Shown here piece by piece: positions 15,518-22,655 of a stretch of DNA of 32,776 bases (position 1 is the first letter of the stretch; every line of letters starts with the position of its first letter). Position numbers and translations under genes: made by a program. Below the pieces are notes generated by a model that saw nothing but the letters and a program-made list of their open reading frames with translations, searched no databases and had not been told where the DNA came from. Origin of the DNA: Actinoplanes cyaneus (lineage in GTDB: Bacteria; Actinomycetota; Actinomycetes; Mycobacteriales; Micromonosporaceae); assembly GCF_016862095.1 (NCBI RefSeq), contig NZ_BOMH01000089.1, positions 1 through 32,776 of the forward strand, in the 5' to 3' direction.

Positions 15518-15656
15518 CGGTGTTGCTCGATTCTGTTTGTTACTCCGGTGCTCAAGCAGGCGAAGGTAGGGCAGCCACTGGGCGGCCGAGTTGAACCTGC
15601 GGTCTGCCGCTCCCGCTCGGCGGCGGCGGACAGTTGCAGCGGCGTCCGACGAAGAA

Positions 15657-15684
15657 GTGAGTGAGTGAGCGAGGTAGCGCTACC
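15657..15684. repeat. GTGA tandem repeat followed by a 12-bp palindrome
   Basis: Three consecutive GTGA units are followed four bases later by the exact palindrome GGTAGCGCTACC (15,673-15,684). The pair lies about 140-170 bases upstream of the flavodoxin start on the opposite strand. The palindrome is of operator size; no binding protein is known to me. Confidence 0.3.
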
Positions 15685-15739
15685 GCGACAGTGCCGCCAC
15701 GGTGAAAGCCTCCAATGACGGTGGACTGTCACATCACCA

Positions 15740-15753
15740 GGGACTAGAGCGAC
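15740..15753. promoter_or_regulatory. DosR/DevR-box-like half-site
   Basis: The sequence GGGACTAGAGCGAC matches the GGGACTWWAGTCCC core of the mycobacterial DosR site fully in the left half (GGGACT) and at the central A and AG, but poorly in the right half. It lies about 225 bases upstream of the flavodoxin start. Degenerate right halves occur in secondary DosR sites, but one imperfect match in a G+C-rich genome may be chance. Confidence 0.22.
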
Positions 15754-16037
15754 AGGATGACCCTACGCCTGTGCGGTGGGCTCCGCGCCTGAACGGGCGA
15801 GCCAATCAGCGTCACGCACCGATACACCACAGTCGCTGTGTGAGCCACGCGGGCGACCGGAAATGGCTCTCTGGCATGTCGTTTGTGCAGGCCACGGTGG
15901 AATACCGGCATCCAGGCACAGACGACAGTCAGGGGTAGGGGCAGGGGAGTATCCCCGCCCCCGCCGGGCCGGCCGATCCTTTCCGACGCGATGCCCGTCG
16001 TGACTCGGCAACCGCCCCACGCCAGGAGTCGACGAAC

Positions 16038-16342
16038 ATGCGACCGATACCGGATCCCACCTTCGCCCCCGAGCCGGCCTGCCGGCGCATCTTCGCCAGC
16101 AACACCCGATGGACCGTCGTGCGCGGCAGCGACCTCGAGGAAGCGACAGCCAAGGCCTGCCCGTGTGGAGCCGGCACGCCGGAGATCCGATCCTCGCGAG
16201 CAACCGCACCCGCCGCGTGGACTTCGCCTTGTTCATGGTGCAAGCCCTCACCGACGACGCGCTGATACGAGAGGCACCGGCGATCGTCGCCGGCAACACA
16301 CCTTCCGCCCTCGCGCACACCGCCGCCGCCACAGGCCGCTGA
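16038..16342 (+). pseudogene. Frameshifted C-terminal remnant of an NAD(P)-binding oxidoreductase
   Basis: Two overlapping frames give one continuous protein tail. The first (from the ATG at 16,038) reads DPTFAPEPACRRIFASNTRW then TVVRGSDLEE; the second takes over at about 16,143 and reads DSQGLPVWSRHAGDPILAS, NRTRRVDFALFMVQALTDDA and ends at 16,342. The switch is explained by loss of one G in GAAGGCGACAGC, now GAAGCGACAGC, which would restore the residues LEEGDSQGLP. The tail resembles the C-terminal third of atypical SDR/NmrA-like NAD(P)H-binding proteins; the Rossmann half with the GxxGxxG motif is absent upstream. So the gene is truncated at the 5' side and frameshifted. A GGAG site precedes the ATG, probably fortuitous. 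Confidence 0.72.
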
Positions 16343-16380
16343 CCGACCACCGCGGGCCATGTGCCGGCCCCGCAGCGCAG

Positions 16381-17112
16381 TCACGGCGCGCGCAGCTGCC
16401 CGAGGGTTTGCCGGTCGGTGATGACCGCGTGGGCGACTTCGGTCAGCCGCCGGTTGTGGTGCCGGGCGTAGTCGCGAATCAGGGTGAAAGCCTCGTCGAC
16501 ACTGACGTTGTGCATCTGCGCGGCCGCGCCTTTGGCCTGTTCGATGACGATCCGGCTGTTCAGCGCCGCTTGTAGCTGTTCGGAGACCGCTTCGCTGCGG
16601 GTGACGGCGCGTTCTTGCAACAGACCGATCGTGGCAGCGTCCGCCAACGCCTGCATGATCGCGACGTCGCCGGTTGCGAAGTCATCACCTGCGGCGTCAC
16701 CGAAGACGTTGAGCGCCCCGATCACCTGCTGGCGCAACCGCATCGGGAAGGCATGCACCGACTGGAAACCCGCCCCGACGGCGAGCGGCGCGAAGCGAGG
16801 CCACCGGGCGGCCGCGTCACCCAGGTCCACGTTGACGACGGGTTCGCCGGTGCGGAACGCCTCGAGGCAGGGACCCTCCTCGTTCTGCAACACGAACAGT
16901 TCCACCAGGGTGACGTTCTCATCCGTGCCGGCGATGAACTCCAGCCGGCCGTGATGGCCGGCGAGCAGCATGCCGACAGCCGCAGCCTCGGTCAGGCCGG
17001 CGACCCGCTCGGTGAGCATGTGCATGTAGTCGACCACGTTGAACTCGTCGACCAGCGTGTCGGCGATCTCGACGAAGGCCGCCGCCAACTGCTGTGCGGA
17101 TACGGTAATCAT
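16381..17112 (-). CDS. GAF-ANTAR domain protein (putative RNA-binding antiterminator)
   Basis: A 243-residue cytoplasmic regulator. Residues about 15-165 form a GAF sensor domain (VAGLTEAAAVGMLLA, NEEGPCLEAFRTGEPV, FPMRLRQQVIGALNVF). Residues about 178-238 form an ANTAR domain: a helix with LNSRIVIEQAKGAAAQ, then VSVDEAFTLIRDYARHHNRRL and a final helix. ANTAR domains bind paired RNA hexaloop hairpins to prevent termination. GAF-ANTAR pairs are very common in actinobacteria and the ligand is unknown. The ATG at 17,110-17,112 has a GGGAGG site; an upstream in-frame start at 17,169 would overlap the neighbouring gene. It lies 37 bases downstream of a second GAF-ANTAR gene on the same strand, so the two are likely cotranscribed. 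Confidence 0.92.
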   Translation of the reverse strand: MITVSAQQLAAAFVEIADTLVDEFNVVDYMHMLTERVAGLTEAAAVGMLLAGHHGRLEFIAGTDENVTLVELFVLQNEEGPCLEAFRTGEPVVNVDLGDAAARWPRFAPLAVGAGFQSVHAFPMRLRQQVIGALNVFGDAAGDDFATGDVAIMQALADAATIGLLQERAVTRSEAVSEQLQAALNSRIVIEQAKGAAAQMHNVSVDEAFTLIRDYARHHNRRLTEVAHAVITDRQTLGQLRAP

Positions 17113-17149
17113 GCCTGCCTCCCGGCCTGGCCGGTGGTCACGTATGCGG

Positions 17150-17866
17150 TCACGACGAATCGCGATCAAACTGCAGTCGGCGGGCGACCACGTCGTGGGC
17201 GACCTCCTCGAGGCGACGGCCGTGCGCGAACGCGTACGCCCTCATCTGGACCATGGCCTCCCCGAGGGAAACCCCCAATTGCACCATGACCATCCCCTGG
17301 GCCTGGAACATCTGCGCCCGGTAGTCGCCGGCGTCGGCGAGGACGTCACCGAAGCCTCCTGTGGTGGCATCCTCGTGCTGGTCGAGCAAGGCTGTCGTGG
17401 TCACCTCCGCGAAGGCGAGCGCGGTGCCCAGTTCAGCGCTGATCAATGAGCCTGGCCGTTTCCGGAACACGTCGAGCACACCGAGGCGCACGGCTCCCAT
17501 CTGCAGCGGGAACGAGAAAACGGCCCGGATGCCGCCGTCCCAGGCGGTCGGCAGGTACATCGGCCACCGGCCCGGCGACTCGCTGCCGAGGTCCGGGACC
17601 AGCACCGGCCGTCGCAGGGCGAACGCATCCCAGCAGGGGCCTTCCCCGAGGACGAACTGCAGTTCCTCCATGCGTTCGGTCAACGGATCCGACGCCGCGT
17701 ACACCCCTCGCGTGCCGTTCTCGGTCATCACACTGATTCCGGCACCCGAGGCTTGCAACGATTGCGTCGCCGCAGCACACACCCGGTGCAGCAGCCCATC
17801 GCCGTTGCCCCGCGGAGCCGGCGCACTCTCGATCAGCTGACGAATCGCAGCGACGCGCTCATCCAT
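17150..17866 (-). CDS. GAF-ANTAR domain protein (second copy)
   Basis: A 238-residue protein with the same architecture as its downstream neighbour but clearly diverged from it. GAF domain about residues 20-165: ASGAGISVMTENGT, LGEGPCWDAFALRRPVLVPDL, FSFPLQMGAVRLGVLDVF. ANTAR domain about 180-235: YRAQMFQAQGMVMVQLGVS, then EAMVQMRAYAFAHGRRLEEV and AHDVVARRLQF. The role is probably sensing a small molecule or stress state and controlling termination in target transcripts. The ATG at 17,864-17,866 is chosen, with weak GGGTGG upstream; a GTG three codons earlier is possible. Longer starts to 18,109 add a segment with no GAF similarity. A candidate promoter lies about 110 bases upstream. Confidence 0.9.
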   Translation of the reverse strand: MDERVAAIRQLIESAPAPRGNGDGLLHRVCAAATQSLQASGAGISVMTENGTRGVYAASDPLTERMEELQFVLGEGPCWDAFALRRPVLVPDLGSESPGRWPMYLPTAWDGGIRAVFSFPLQMGAVRLGVLDVFRKRPGSLISAELGTALAFAEVTTTALLDQHEDATTGGFGDVLADAGDYRAQMFQAQGMVMVQLGVSLGEAMVQMRAYAFAHGRRLEEVAHDVVARRLQFDRDSS

Positions 17867-17976
17867 GGCTGCCACCCGACGCCACACCACGCCGGCACAA
17901 TGACACGCCGCCGAAGCGACGGGAAAGCCGTTGCGGACCGAGTGACACGGCTGCACCTCCACGTCCAGGCTTCGCA

Positions 17977-18006
17977 ATATCCGGACAGTCACGGCAAACA
18001 CGTCAA
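17977..18006 (-). promoter_or_regulatory. Candidate sigma-70-type promoter for the GAF-ANTAR genes
   Basis: On the minus strand TTGACG (18,006-18,001) and GGATAT (17,982-17,977) are separated by 18 bases, a plausible -35/-10 pair. Transcription would begin about 17,970, leaving a leader of about 100 bases before the first GAF-ANTAR gene. The -10 match is only partial. Confidence 0.3.
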
Positions 18007-18448
18007 GCGTACTAACAGCTTGTTCGCCTCGACACCGCCGGGAACGGCGATCAAGGGTGCCGATTATCTCCCCCGAGAAGTGGCTTACCCACTTCGACGC
18101 CGACGCCAACCCGGCAGCGGCTCAGCGATGGTCAACACCGTGGCGACCTGCGGCTGGATCCGCAACGGCGGACCACTGTGCCTCGTCAACATCCAGACCG
18201 GCATCGACTCCTGCCGCCGCGCGCACGCCTGCCAGGAGAGGTCCGCCACGGCGGTAGATCGACCCGTCCGGAGGACAGCCGCTGCTGAACGGCGGAAGAT
18301 CAGATGGTGCCGTCCCGGTGATTCGCCGGCGGGGTGTAACCCAGGACGTCGAGGCACCGCGCCGCAGCAGGAAGCGCAGCTGACGCCGCCCTTCGGCGTC
18401 GGCCTGGTCCACGGCGTACAGGGCGCGCAGGCCGGCGAGGGTCGGTCC

Positions 18449-18628
18449 ATGCGGTGGCTCAAAAGCAGGCGGGACTTGGATCCGATCGACCTGGGGACTT
18501 TGGCCGCCGCCTGCCACCTAGGCGACGATCACCGGGTTGCCGTCTTCCTCGATCACTGTTCGCCCGTGCTCGCCGACCGCCGTAACCGGTGCCGGGTACG
18601 CCGGCACCGGCTACGGCACATCGGCTGA
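18449..18628 (+). pseudogene. Possible C-terminal remnant of a STAS-like protein
   Basis: The frame ending at 18,628 encodes LDPIDLGTLAAACHLGDDHR, then VAVFLDHCSPVLADR and RLRHIG. The pattern, a strand ending in Asp, a helix with regularly spaced Ala and Leu, a second strand, then SPxLAD and a final helix, looks like the second half of a STAS/anti-anti-sigma domain. No matching first half is found upstream in any frame, so if genuine it is a 5'-truncated relic. A translation start at ATG 18,449 would give only 59 residues. Confidence is low because the match is by pattern alone. Confidence 0.25.
18586..18610 (-). terminator. Perfect 10-bp-stem hairpin, candidate end of the PKS operon
   Basis: CCGGTGCCGG and CCGGCACCGG are exact reverse complements around the five-base loop GTACG. 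The structure lies about 70-95 bases after the stop codon of the last cluster gene on the minus strand. No T-tract follows. It is the strongest simple hairpin I found in the window, and its position fits a terminator. Confidence 0.5.
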
Positions 18629-18678
18629 TGTCCGCACCCGGCCGGTCGGCCTTCTCACGTAACGATCGGTAGGTCTGC

Positions 18679-19515
18679 TCAGCGTGGGTAATCGAAGAAG
18701 CCGGCGCCGGTTTTGACGCCCAGCCGTCCGCTGCTGATCAGGTCGGTCAGCAGCCGCGGTTTGGTGACCTCGAGAGCATCGGCGACCGACGCGATGACGT
18801 CGAGGCCGATCATGTCGACCAGCTCGATCGGGCCGAGCGGATGCGAGCAGCCCAGTTTCATGCCACGGTCGACGTCCTCGGCGGTGGCGTGCCCGTCGCC
18901 GACCAGCCGGACGGCCTCGACGAGGTACGGCACGAGCAGCGCGTTGACCACGAACCCGGGCCGGTCGGCCGAGCGGATCACCTGCTTGCCCAGCGACCCG
19001 GTCAGGAACGCCTCGACCGCCTCGATCACCTCGGCTCCGGTCTGCTCGGCCGGCACCAGCTCGACCAGCGGCATGACGGTGGCCGGGTTGAAGAAGTGCG
19101 TGCCGACCACCCGGTGCGGGCGGCGGGTGCAGTCGGCGAGCGGGGTGATCCGCATCGACGACGTGTTGGTGGCGATGATGGTGGCCGGGTCGGTGAGCGC
19201 GTCCTCGAGGTCGGCGAAGAGCCGCCGCTTGAGTTTCTCCTCCTCGTGCACCGACTCGACGACGAGCTGCCGGTCGGCCAGGTCGCCGAGCGACTCGGTG
19301 AACCTGATCGCCGCCCGGAGCCGGTCGGCGTCCTCGACGGCGAGCTTGCCCTTGCGGACCGCTCGTTGCAGGGACTTGGTGATCCGCGCCTGCCCGGCCT
19401 CGGCCGACGCCGCCGACGAGACCGCGACCAGCACGTCCAGGCCGGCTTTGGCGCAGATCTCCGCGATGCCGGCGCCCATGGTGCCGCAGCCGACGATGCC
19501 GACGTGTTCGATCAT
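18679..19515 (-). CDS. 3-Hydroxyacyl-CoA dehydrogenase (3-hydroxybutyryl-CoA type)
   Basis: A 278-residue enzyme that would reduce a 3-oxoacyl-CoA to the 3-hydroxyacyl-CoA. The N-terminal Rossmann fold has GIVGCGTMGAGIAE (6-19). The position after the second strand, usually acidic in NAD-dependent enzymes, reads VAVSS (30-34), which hints at NADP(H) preference. The catalytic pair is H140 (GTHFFNP) and E152 (PLVELVP), with TNTSS at 116-120; the C-terminal dimerisation domain includes HPLGPIELVDMIGLD, and it ends with TGAGFFDYP. Its ATG overlaps the TGA of the KAS III gene by ATGA. With KAS III and CCR next to it, the likely role is the reduction step in building an alkylmalonyl-CoA extender unit. 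FkbH-type hydroxymalonyl partners are absent, which argues against a methoxymalonyl pathway. Confidence 0.92.
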   Translation of the reverse strand: MIEHVGIVGCGTMGAGIAEICAKAGLDVLVAVSSAASAEAGQARITKSLQRAVRKGKLAVEDADRLRAAIRFTESLGDLADRQLVVESVHEEEKLKRRLFADLEDALTDPATIIATNTSSMRITPLADCTRRPHRVVGTHFFNPATVMPLVELVPAEQTGAEVIEAVEAFLTGSLGKQVIRSADRPGFVVNALLVPYLVEAVRLVGDGHATAEDVDRGMKLGCSHPLGPIELVDMIGLDVIASVADALEVTKPRLLTDLISSGRLGVKTGAGFFDYPR

Positions 19516-20501
19516 GACGGCTCCGTCCAGCGCAGCAGCGTCGCACCGAGCGACATGCCGCCGCCGAACGTCGCTATCAGCACGAGGTCGTCCGTTTTGA
19601 GGTGGCCGTTCTGGTTGGCGTCGTCGAGGGCCAGGGCGGCCGACGCGCTGCCGGTGTTGCCGTAGCGCTCCAGGGTTCGATGCGTCTGCGCGGTGTCCAG
19701 GCCGCAGCGGGTGACGAGTTCGCCGAGCAGCACGCCGTTGGCCTGGTGGGGCACGAAGTGGTCGACGTCGCCGAGCAGGTGCCCGGCCCGTTCGACCAGG
19801 GTCTGCACCGCGCCGGGAACGTTGTCCATGACGAAGTCGCGGACACCGCGGCCGTTCATCCGGAAGAAGTGGTCGCCGTTGGCCACGGTCTCGGCGGTGA
19901 GCGGCATCCGGGTGCCGCCGCCGTCGACCCGGATCAGCCGCTGGGCGTGGCCGAAACTGGCCAGTTCCACGTCCAGGAACCCGCCCGAGGGGACCTGCCC
20001 GACCAGGGCCGCGCCGGCCCCGTCGCCGAGCAGCACGACCGTCTTGCGGTCGGTGACGTCCAGGATGCGGGAGTAGATGTCGGCCGCCACGACCAGGGCC
20101 AGGGCGCCCGGCTCCTGCGCGACCAGGGCGCGGGCCAGGGCCAGGCCGTAGACGAAGCCGCTGCAGACGACGTTGATGTCGAAGCAGGCGGCCCGGTCCG
20201 CGCCGATCAGGCTCTGCGTGACGTACGAGGTCGGCGGCTGCGGCGAGTCCGGGGTGGAGGTGGAGACGATCAGGTAGCGCAGGGCGCTCGCGGGCACGCC
20301 GGCCTGCTCGAGCGCCCGGTTCGCGGCCTCCGCCGCCAGGTCGGAGGTGGCCTGGTCGGGGGCGGCGTAGCGGCGGGTGACGATCTGCGTCTTGCGTTCG
20401 ATCCACTCCGGGGTGACGCCCGCCGGTCCGGCGACGTCGTGGCCGGTCACGATCTGCTTGGGCACGTACGACCCGGTCGCGAGGATGCCGATGCCGGTCA
20501 T
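19512..20501 (-). CDS. Ketoacyl synthase III-like (FabH-type) condensing enzyme
   Basis: A 329-residue thiolase-fold enzyme with the complete FabH catalytic triad: C113 (VVCSGFVYG), H252 (VPHQAN, 250-255) and N282 (YGNTGSAS, 280-287). Other family marks are WIERKTQI near 33-40, where FabH has WIxxRTGI, and GDGAGAAL at 159-166. It should condense an acyl-CoA starter with a malonyl unit to give a 3-oxoacyl product. Next to the hydroxyacyl-CoA dehydrogenase and CCR this would be the first step to a 2-enoyl-CoA longer or more branched than crotonyl-CoA. Start ATG at 20,501; a GTG at 20,507 overlaps the CCR stop (GTGA) and may be the true start, adding two residues. Its stop overlaps the dehydrogenase start. 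Confidence 0.93.
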   Translation of the reverse strand: MTGIGILATGSYVPKQIVTGHDVAGPAGVTPEWIERKTQIVTRRYAAPDQATSDLAAEAANRALEQAGVPASALRYLIVSTSTPDSPQPPTSYVTQSLIGADRAACFDINVVCSGFVYGLALARALVAQEPGALALVVAADIYSRILDVTDRKTVVLLGDGAGAALVGQVPSGGFLDVELASFGHAQRLIRVDGGGTRMPLTAETVANGDHFFRMNGRGVRDFVMDNVPGAVQTLVERAGHLLGDVDHFVPHQANGVLLGELVTRCGLDTAQTHRTLERYGNTGSASAALALDDANQNGHLKTDDLVLIATFGGGMSLGATLLRWTEPS

Positions 20502-20503
20502 GG

Positions 20504-21850
20504 TCACACCCGCGCCGTCGTCGTCGCGTAGGCGCGCCACGCGGTGATCCGGTCCTCGCCGATGCGCGCCCGCAGGTCCGGATCGGTGACTCCGGTGCCC
20601 TCGTGCGGGGCCAGGGCCAGCACACCGACCTTGCCGACGTGCCGGTTCTCCTGCACCAGGCGCAGCGCCTCGGCGGTGTCCGCGAGGGGGAACACGTCGG
20701 TCAGGATCGGCACGAGGCCACCCTGGCGGAACAGGCGGGAGGTCTCCCACTGCTCCTGCAGGTTGGCGATGTGACTGCCGATGATCCGTTTGAGGTTCAT
20801 CCAGAGGTAGCGGTTGTCGTACTCGTGCTGGTACCCGGTGCTGGAGCCACAGGTCACCACCGCGCCACCGCGGCGTACCACGTGCACCGAGGTGCCGAAG
20901 GTGGCCCGGCCGACGTAGTCGAAGGCCACGTGCGGGTCCTCGCCCAGCTCGGCGCGGATCCTGCGGCCCAGGCGTTTGCCGTACTCGATGGCGTCGCCGG
21001 CGCTGTCGCCGTCGCCCATGCCGATCTCGCGCCGGTCGATGATCACGTCGCAGCCCTGCTCGCGCAGGATGTGTGCCTTGGCCTCCGAGCTGACCACGCC
21101 GACCGCGACGCCACCGCCGTTCTTGACCATCTGCACGGCGTATCCGCCCAGGCCGCCGGTGGCGCCCCAGATCAGCACGATGTCACCCTGTTTGATCCGG
21201 GCGCCCGCCTCGCTCACCAGCATCCGGTACGCCGTACCGGCGCACAGCGTGATCGACGCGGCCTCCTCCCAGGTCAGGTGGGCCGGCTTGGGAACCAGCT
21301 GGGTCGCCCGCACGACGGTGTAGTGGGCGAGCCCACCGAAGTTCGTCTCATATCCCCAGGCACGGCCGTACGGTCCCATCATCGCGTCGGCGTGACCGCG
21401 CGGGTCCTGATCGTCGACGTAGGCCGGGCTGATCATGACATGGTCGCCCACGTTCCAGTGCCGGACGCCGTCCCCGACGCGCACCACGACACCGGCCGCG
21501 TCCGAGCCGACGACCTGGTACGGCAGGTCGTGGCGGGTCGCGTAGCCGCCCTGGCGGGCGTACCGGCGCAGCGAGTCGAACGTCGAGATCGGCTCGAACA
21601 TCGCCGACCAGACCGTGTTGTAGTTGATCGAGCTGGCCATCACCGCGACGACCACCTCGTCCGGGGCCAGCACGGGCATGCCGACCGCACCGACGTGCAG
21701 CGAACGCCGTACGTCCTTGTCGGTCTCCCCCTCGAACATCCCGGCGTCCCCGGCCCGCAGATGCGCCGCGAGGAACCGGTCCGGCAGCGGGATGCTGAGC
21801 AGTTCCTCCGGCGGGGCGCCGGCGATCACCGCCTCGGCCAACGTGTCCAT
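20504..21850 (-). CDS. ccr: Crotonyl-CoA carboxylase/reductase (CCR)
   Basis: A 448-residue zinc-free medium-chain dehydrogenase, the usual CCR length. CCRs use NADPH to reduce a 2-enoyl-CoA and trap CO2 at C2, giving an alkylmalonyl-CoA. Features: INYNTVW (75-81) and WGYETNFGG (165-173), whose Asn and Glu belong to the CO2 pocket; the nucleotide-binding loop IWGATGGLGG (227-236); and GSHIANLQE (358-366), with His of the same pocket. The substrate need not be crotonyl-CoA: homologues in polyketide clusters accept longer or branched enoyl-CoAs. The ATG at 21,848-21,850 follows an AGGAG site. It is 91 bases downstream of the PPTase gene and overlaps the KAS III gene, so CCR, KAS III and dehydrogenase form a coupled three-gene cassette. 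Confidence 0.95.
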   Translation of the reverse strand: MDTLAEAVIAGAPPEELLSIPLPDRFLAAHLRAGDAGMFEGETDKDVRRSLHVGAVGMPVLAPDEVVVAVMASSINYNTVWSAMFEPISTFDSLRRYARQGGYATRHDLPYQVVGSDAAGVVVRVGDGVRHWNVGDHVMISPAYVDDQDPRGHADAMMGPYGRAWGYETNFGGLAHYTVVRATQLVPKPAHLTWEEAASITLCAGTAYRMLVSEAGARIKQGDIVLIWGATGGLGGYAVQMVKNGGGVAVGVVSSEAKAHILREQGCDVIIDRREIGMGDGDSAGDAIEYGKRLGRRIRAELGEDPHVAFDYVGRATFGTSVHVVRRGGAVVTCGSSTGYQHEYDNRYLWMNLKRIIGSHIANLQEQWETSRLFRQGGLVPILTDVFPLADTAEALRLVQENRHVGKVGVLALAPHEGTGVTDPDLRARIGEDRITAWRAYATTTARV

Positions 21851-21924
21851 GGTCTCCTCGCGATCGCGATCGGCAGCGGGTCCGGGTCTTCCCGCAGCAT
21901 GGTGGGCGGTTCCCGGCCACCGAC

Positions 21925-21946
21925 CCACCCCTGAGCCACCCCTAAG
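21925..21946. repeat. Two adjacent 11-base direct repeats at the PPTase stop codon
   Basis: CCACCCCTGAG is followed directly by CCACCCCTAAG, a tandem duplication with one difference. The second copy contains the PPTase stop codon (21,942-21,944 on the minus strand), so slippage here would alter the end of that protein. The short gap to the CCR gene otherwise shows nothing notable. Confidence 0.6.
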
Positions 21947-22646
21947 CGGGTACCACGATTCCCGTGACGACGAGCCCGCTGCGGTACCTCCAGCGGCCCT
22001 GGAACTCGGTCACCGGCAGCGGCGGATCGGCCAGCAACGTGGCCGTGAAGACCCCGTTCGGGTCCAGCTCGATCCGCGCCTCGTGGAACTGCAGGAATCG
22101 CCGCGTCAACGGGAACCACGCCTTGTAGACCGATTCCTTCGCGCTGAACAGGATGCGGTCCGCCGGCACGCCCGGGCCGAGCGCCTTGATCGTCACGTGC
22201 TCCTCCGGCAGCGCGATGGCCTCCAGCACCCCGTCCGGCAACGGCGCGGCCGGTTCCGCGTCCACGCCGATCGTTCGCACGTGACCGGCGAGGGCGACGG
22301 CGCAGCCGCGGAAGCCCGCGCAATGGGTCATGCTGCCCACCACACCCGGTGGCCAGCCCGGGGCGCCGCGCTCGCCCGGGAGGATCGGCACCGGCGCGAT
22401 GCCCAGTTCCCGCAGGGCGGTCCGGGCGCAGTGACGGACGGTGGTGAACTCACGCCGGCGCTTCTCCACCGCGGACGCGATCATTTGTTGCTCGGCCGGG
22501 AACAGTGCGATACCGGGCGGGTCGGCGTAGACCTCGCAGGTGGCGACCTCCGGCAGCAGCTCGGCCAGCAGGCCGGTCATCTCGCGGCCCGCCGTGGGCA
22601 GCGCCGGGGGCCCGGCCGCACCGGAGGCGGCGATGAAGGACGACAT
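21942..22646 (-). CDS. Sfp/EntD-type 4'-phosphopantetheinyl transferase
   Basis: A 234-residue enzyme that moves phosphopantetheine from CoA to the active-site Ser of carrier proteins, here presumably the ACPs of the neighbouring synthase. Signature motifs: LFPAEQ at 48-53 (typical of the EntD-like branch), VGSMTHC (103-109), GVDAEP (127-132) with Mg2+ ligands D129 and E131, and FSAKESVYKAW (167-177) with E171 and K175. The start is uncertain: the ATG at 22,646 sits nine bases after the sulfotransferase stop and would be coupled to it, while a second ATG at 22,580 matches the usual length of the family's N-terminus. Placement inside the operon indicates a dedicated activating enzyme. Confidence 0.93.
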   Translation of the reverse strand: MSSFIAASGAAGPPALPTAGREMTGLLAELLPEVATCEVYADPPGIALFPAEQQMIASAVEKRRREFTTVRHCARTALRELGIAPVPILPGERGAPGWPPGVVGSMTHCAGFRGCAVALAGHVRTIGVDAEPAAPLPDGVLEAIALPEEHVTIKALGPGVPADRILFSAKESVYKAWFPLTRRFLQFHEARIELDPNGVFTATLLADPPLPVTEFQGRWRYRSGLVVTGIVVPA

Positions 22647-22655
22647 GGCGGCCGC

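Larger units (their letters stand above)
15518..16037. other. Intergenic region with a DosR-like half-site, a palindrome and GTGA repeats
   Basis: These 520 bases upstream of the flavodoxin gene hold no gene I can support. Noted elements are three tandem GTGA units at 15,657-15,668, the perfect palindrome GGTAGCGCTACC at 15,673-15,684, and GGGACTAGAGCGAC at 15,740-15,753, which matches the left half of the DosR consensus. No remnant of the missing N-terminal part of the downstream pseudogene was recognised here. Confidence 0.4.
17867..18678. other. Long gene-poor gap at the edge of the polyketide cluster
   Basis: About 810 bases separate the GAF-ANTAR genes from the last gene of the polyketide cluster. 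I find a possible promoter for the GAF-ANTAR pair (17,977-18,006), a possible STAS-like gene tail at 18,449-18,628 and a perfect hairpin at 18,586-18,610. Other open frames here are Arg/Pro/Ala-rich and unlike any family I know. The gap marks the likely boundary of the cluster. Confidence 0.5.

Noticed and set aside
18679..19515. Methoxymalonyl-ACP pathway (FkbK-like role for the dehydrogenase)
   Set aside because: The required FkbH-like, acyl-CoA dehydrogenase, ACP and O-methyltransferase genes are absent, while CCR and KAS III are adjacent.
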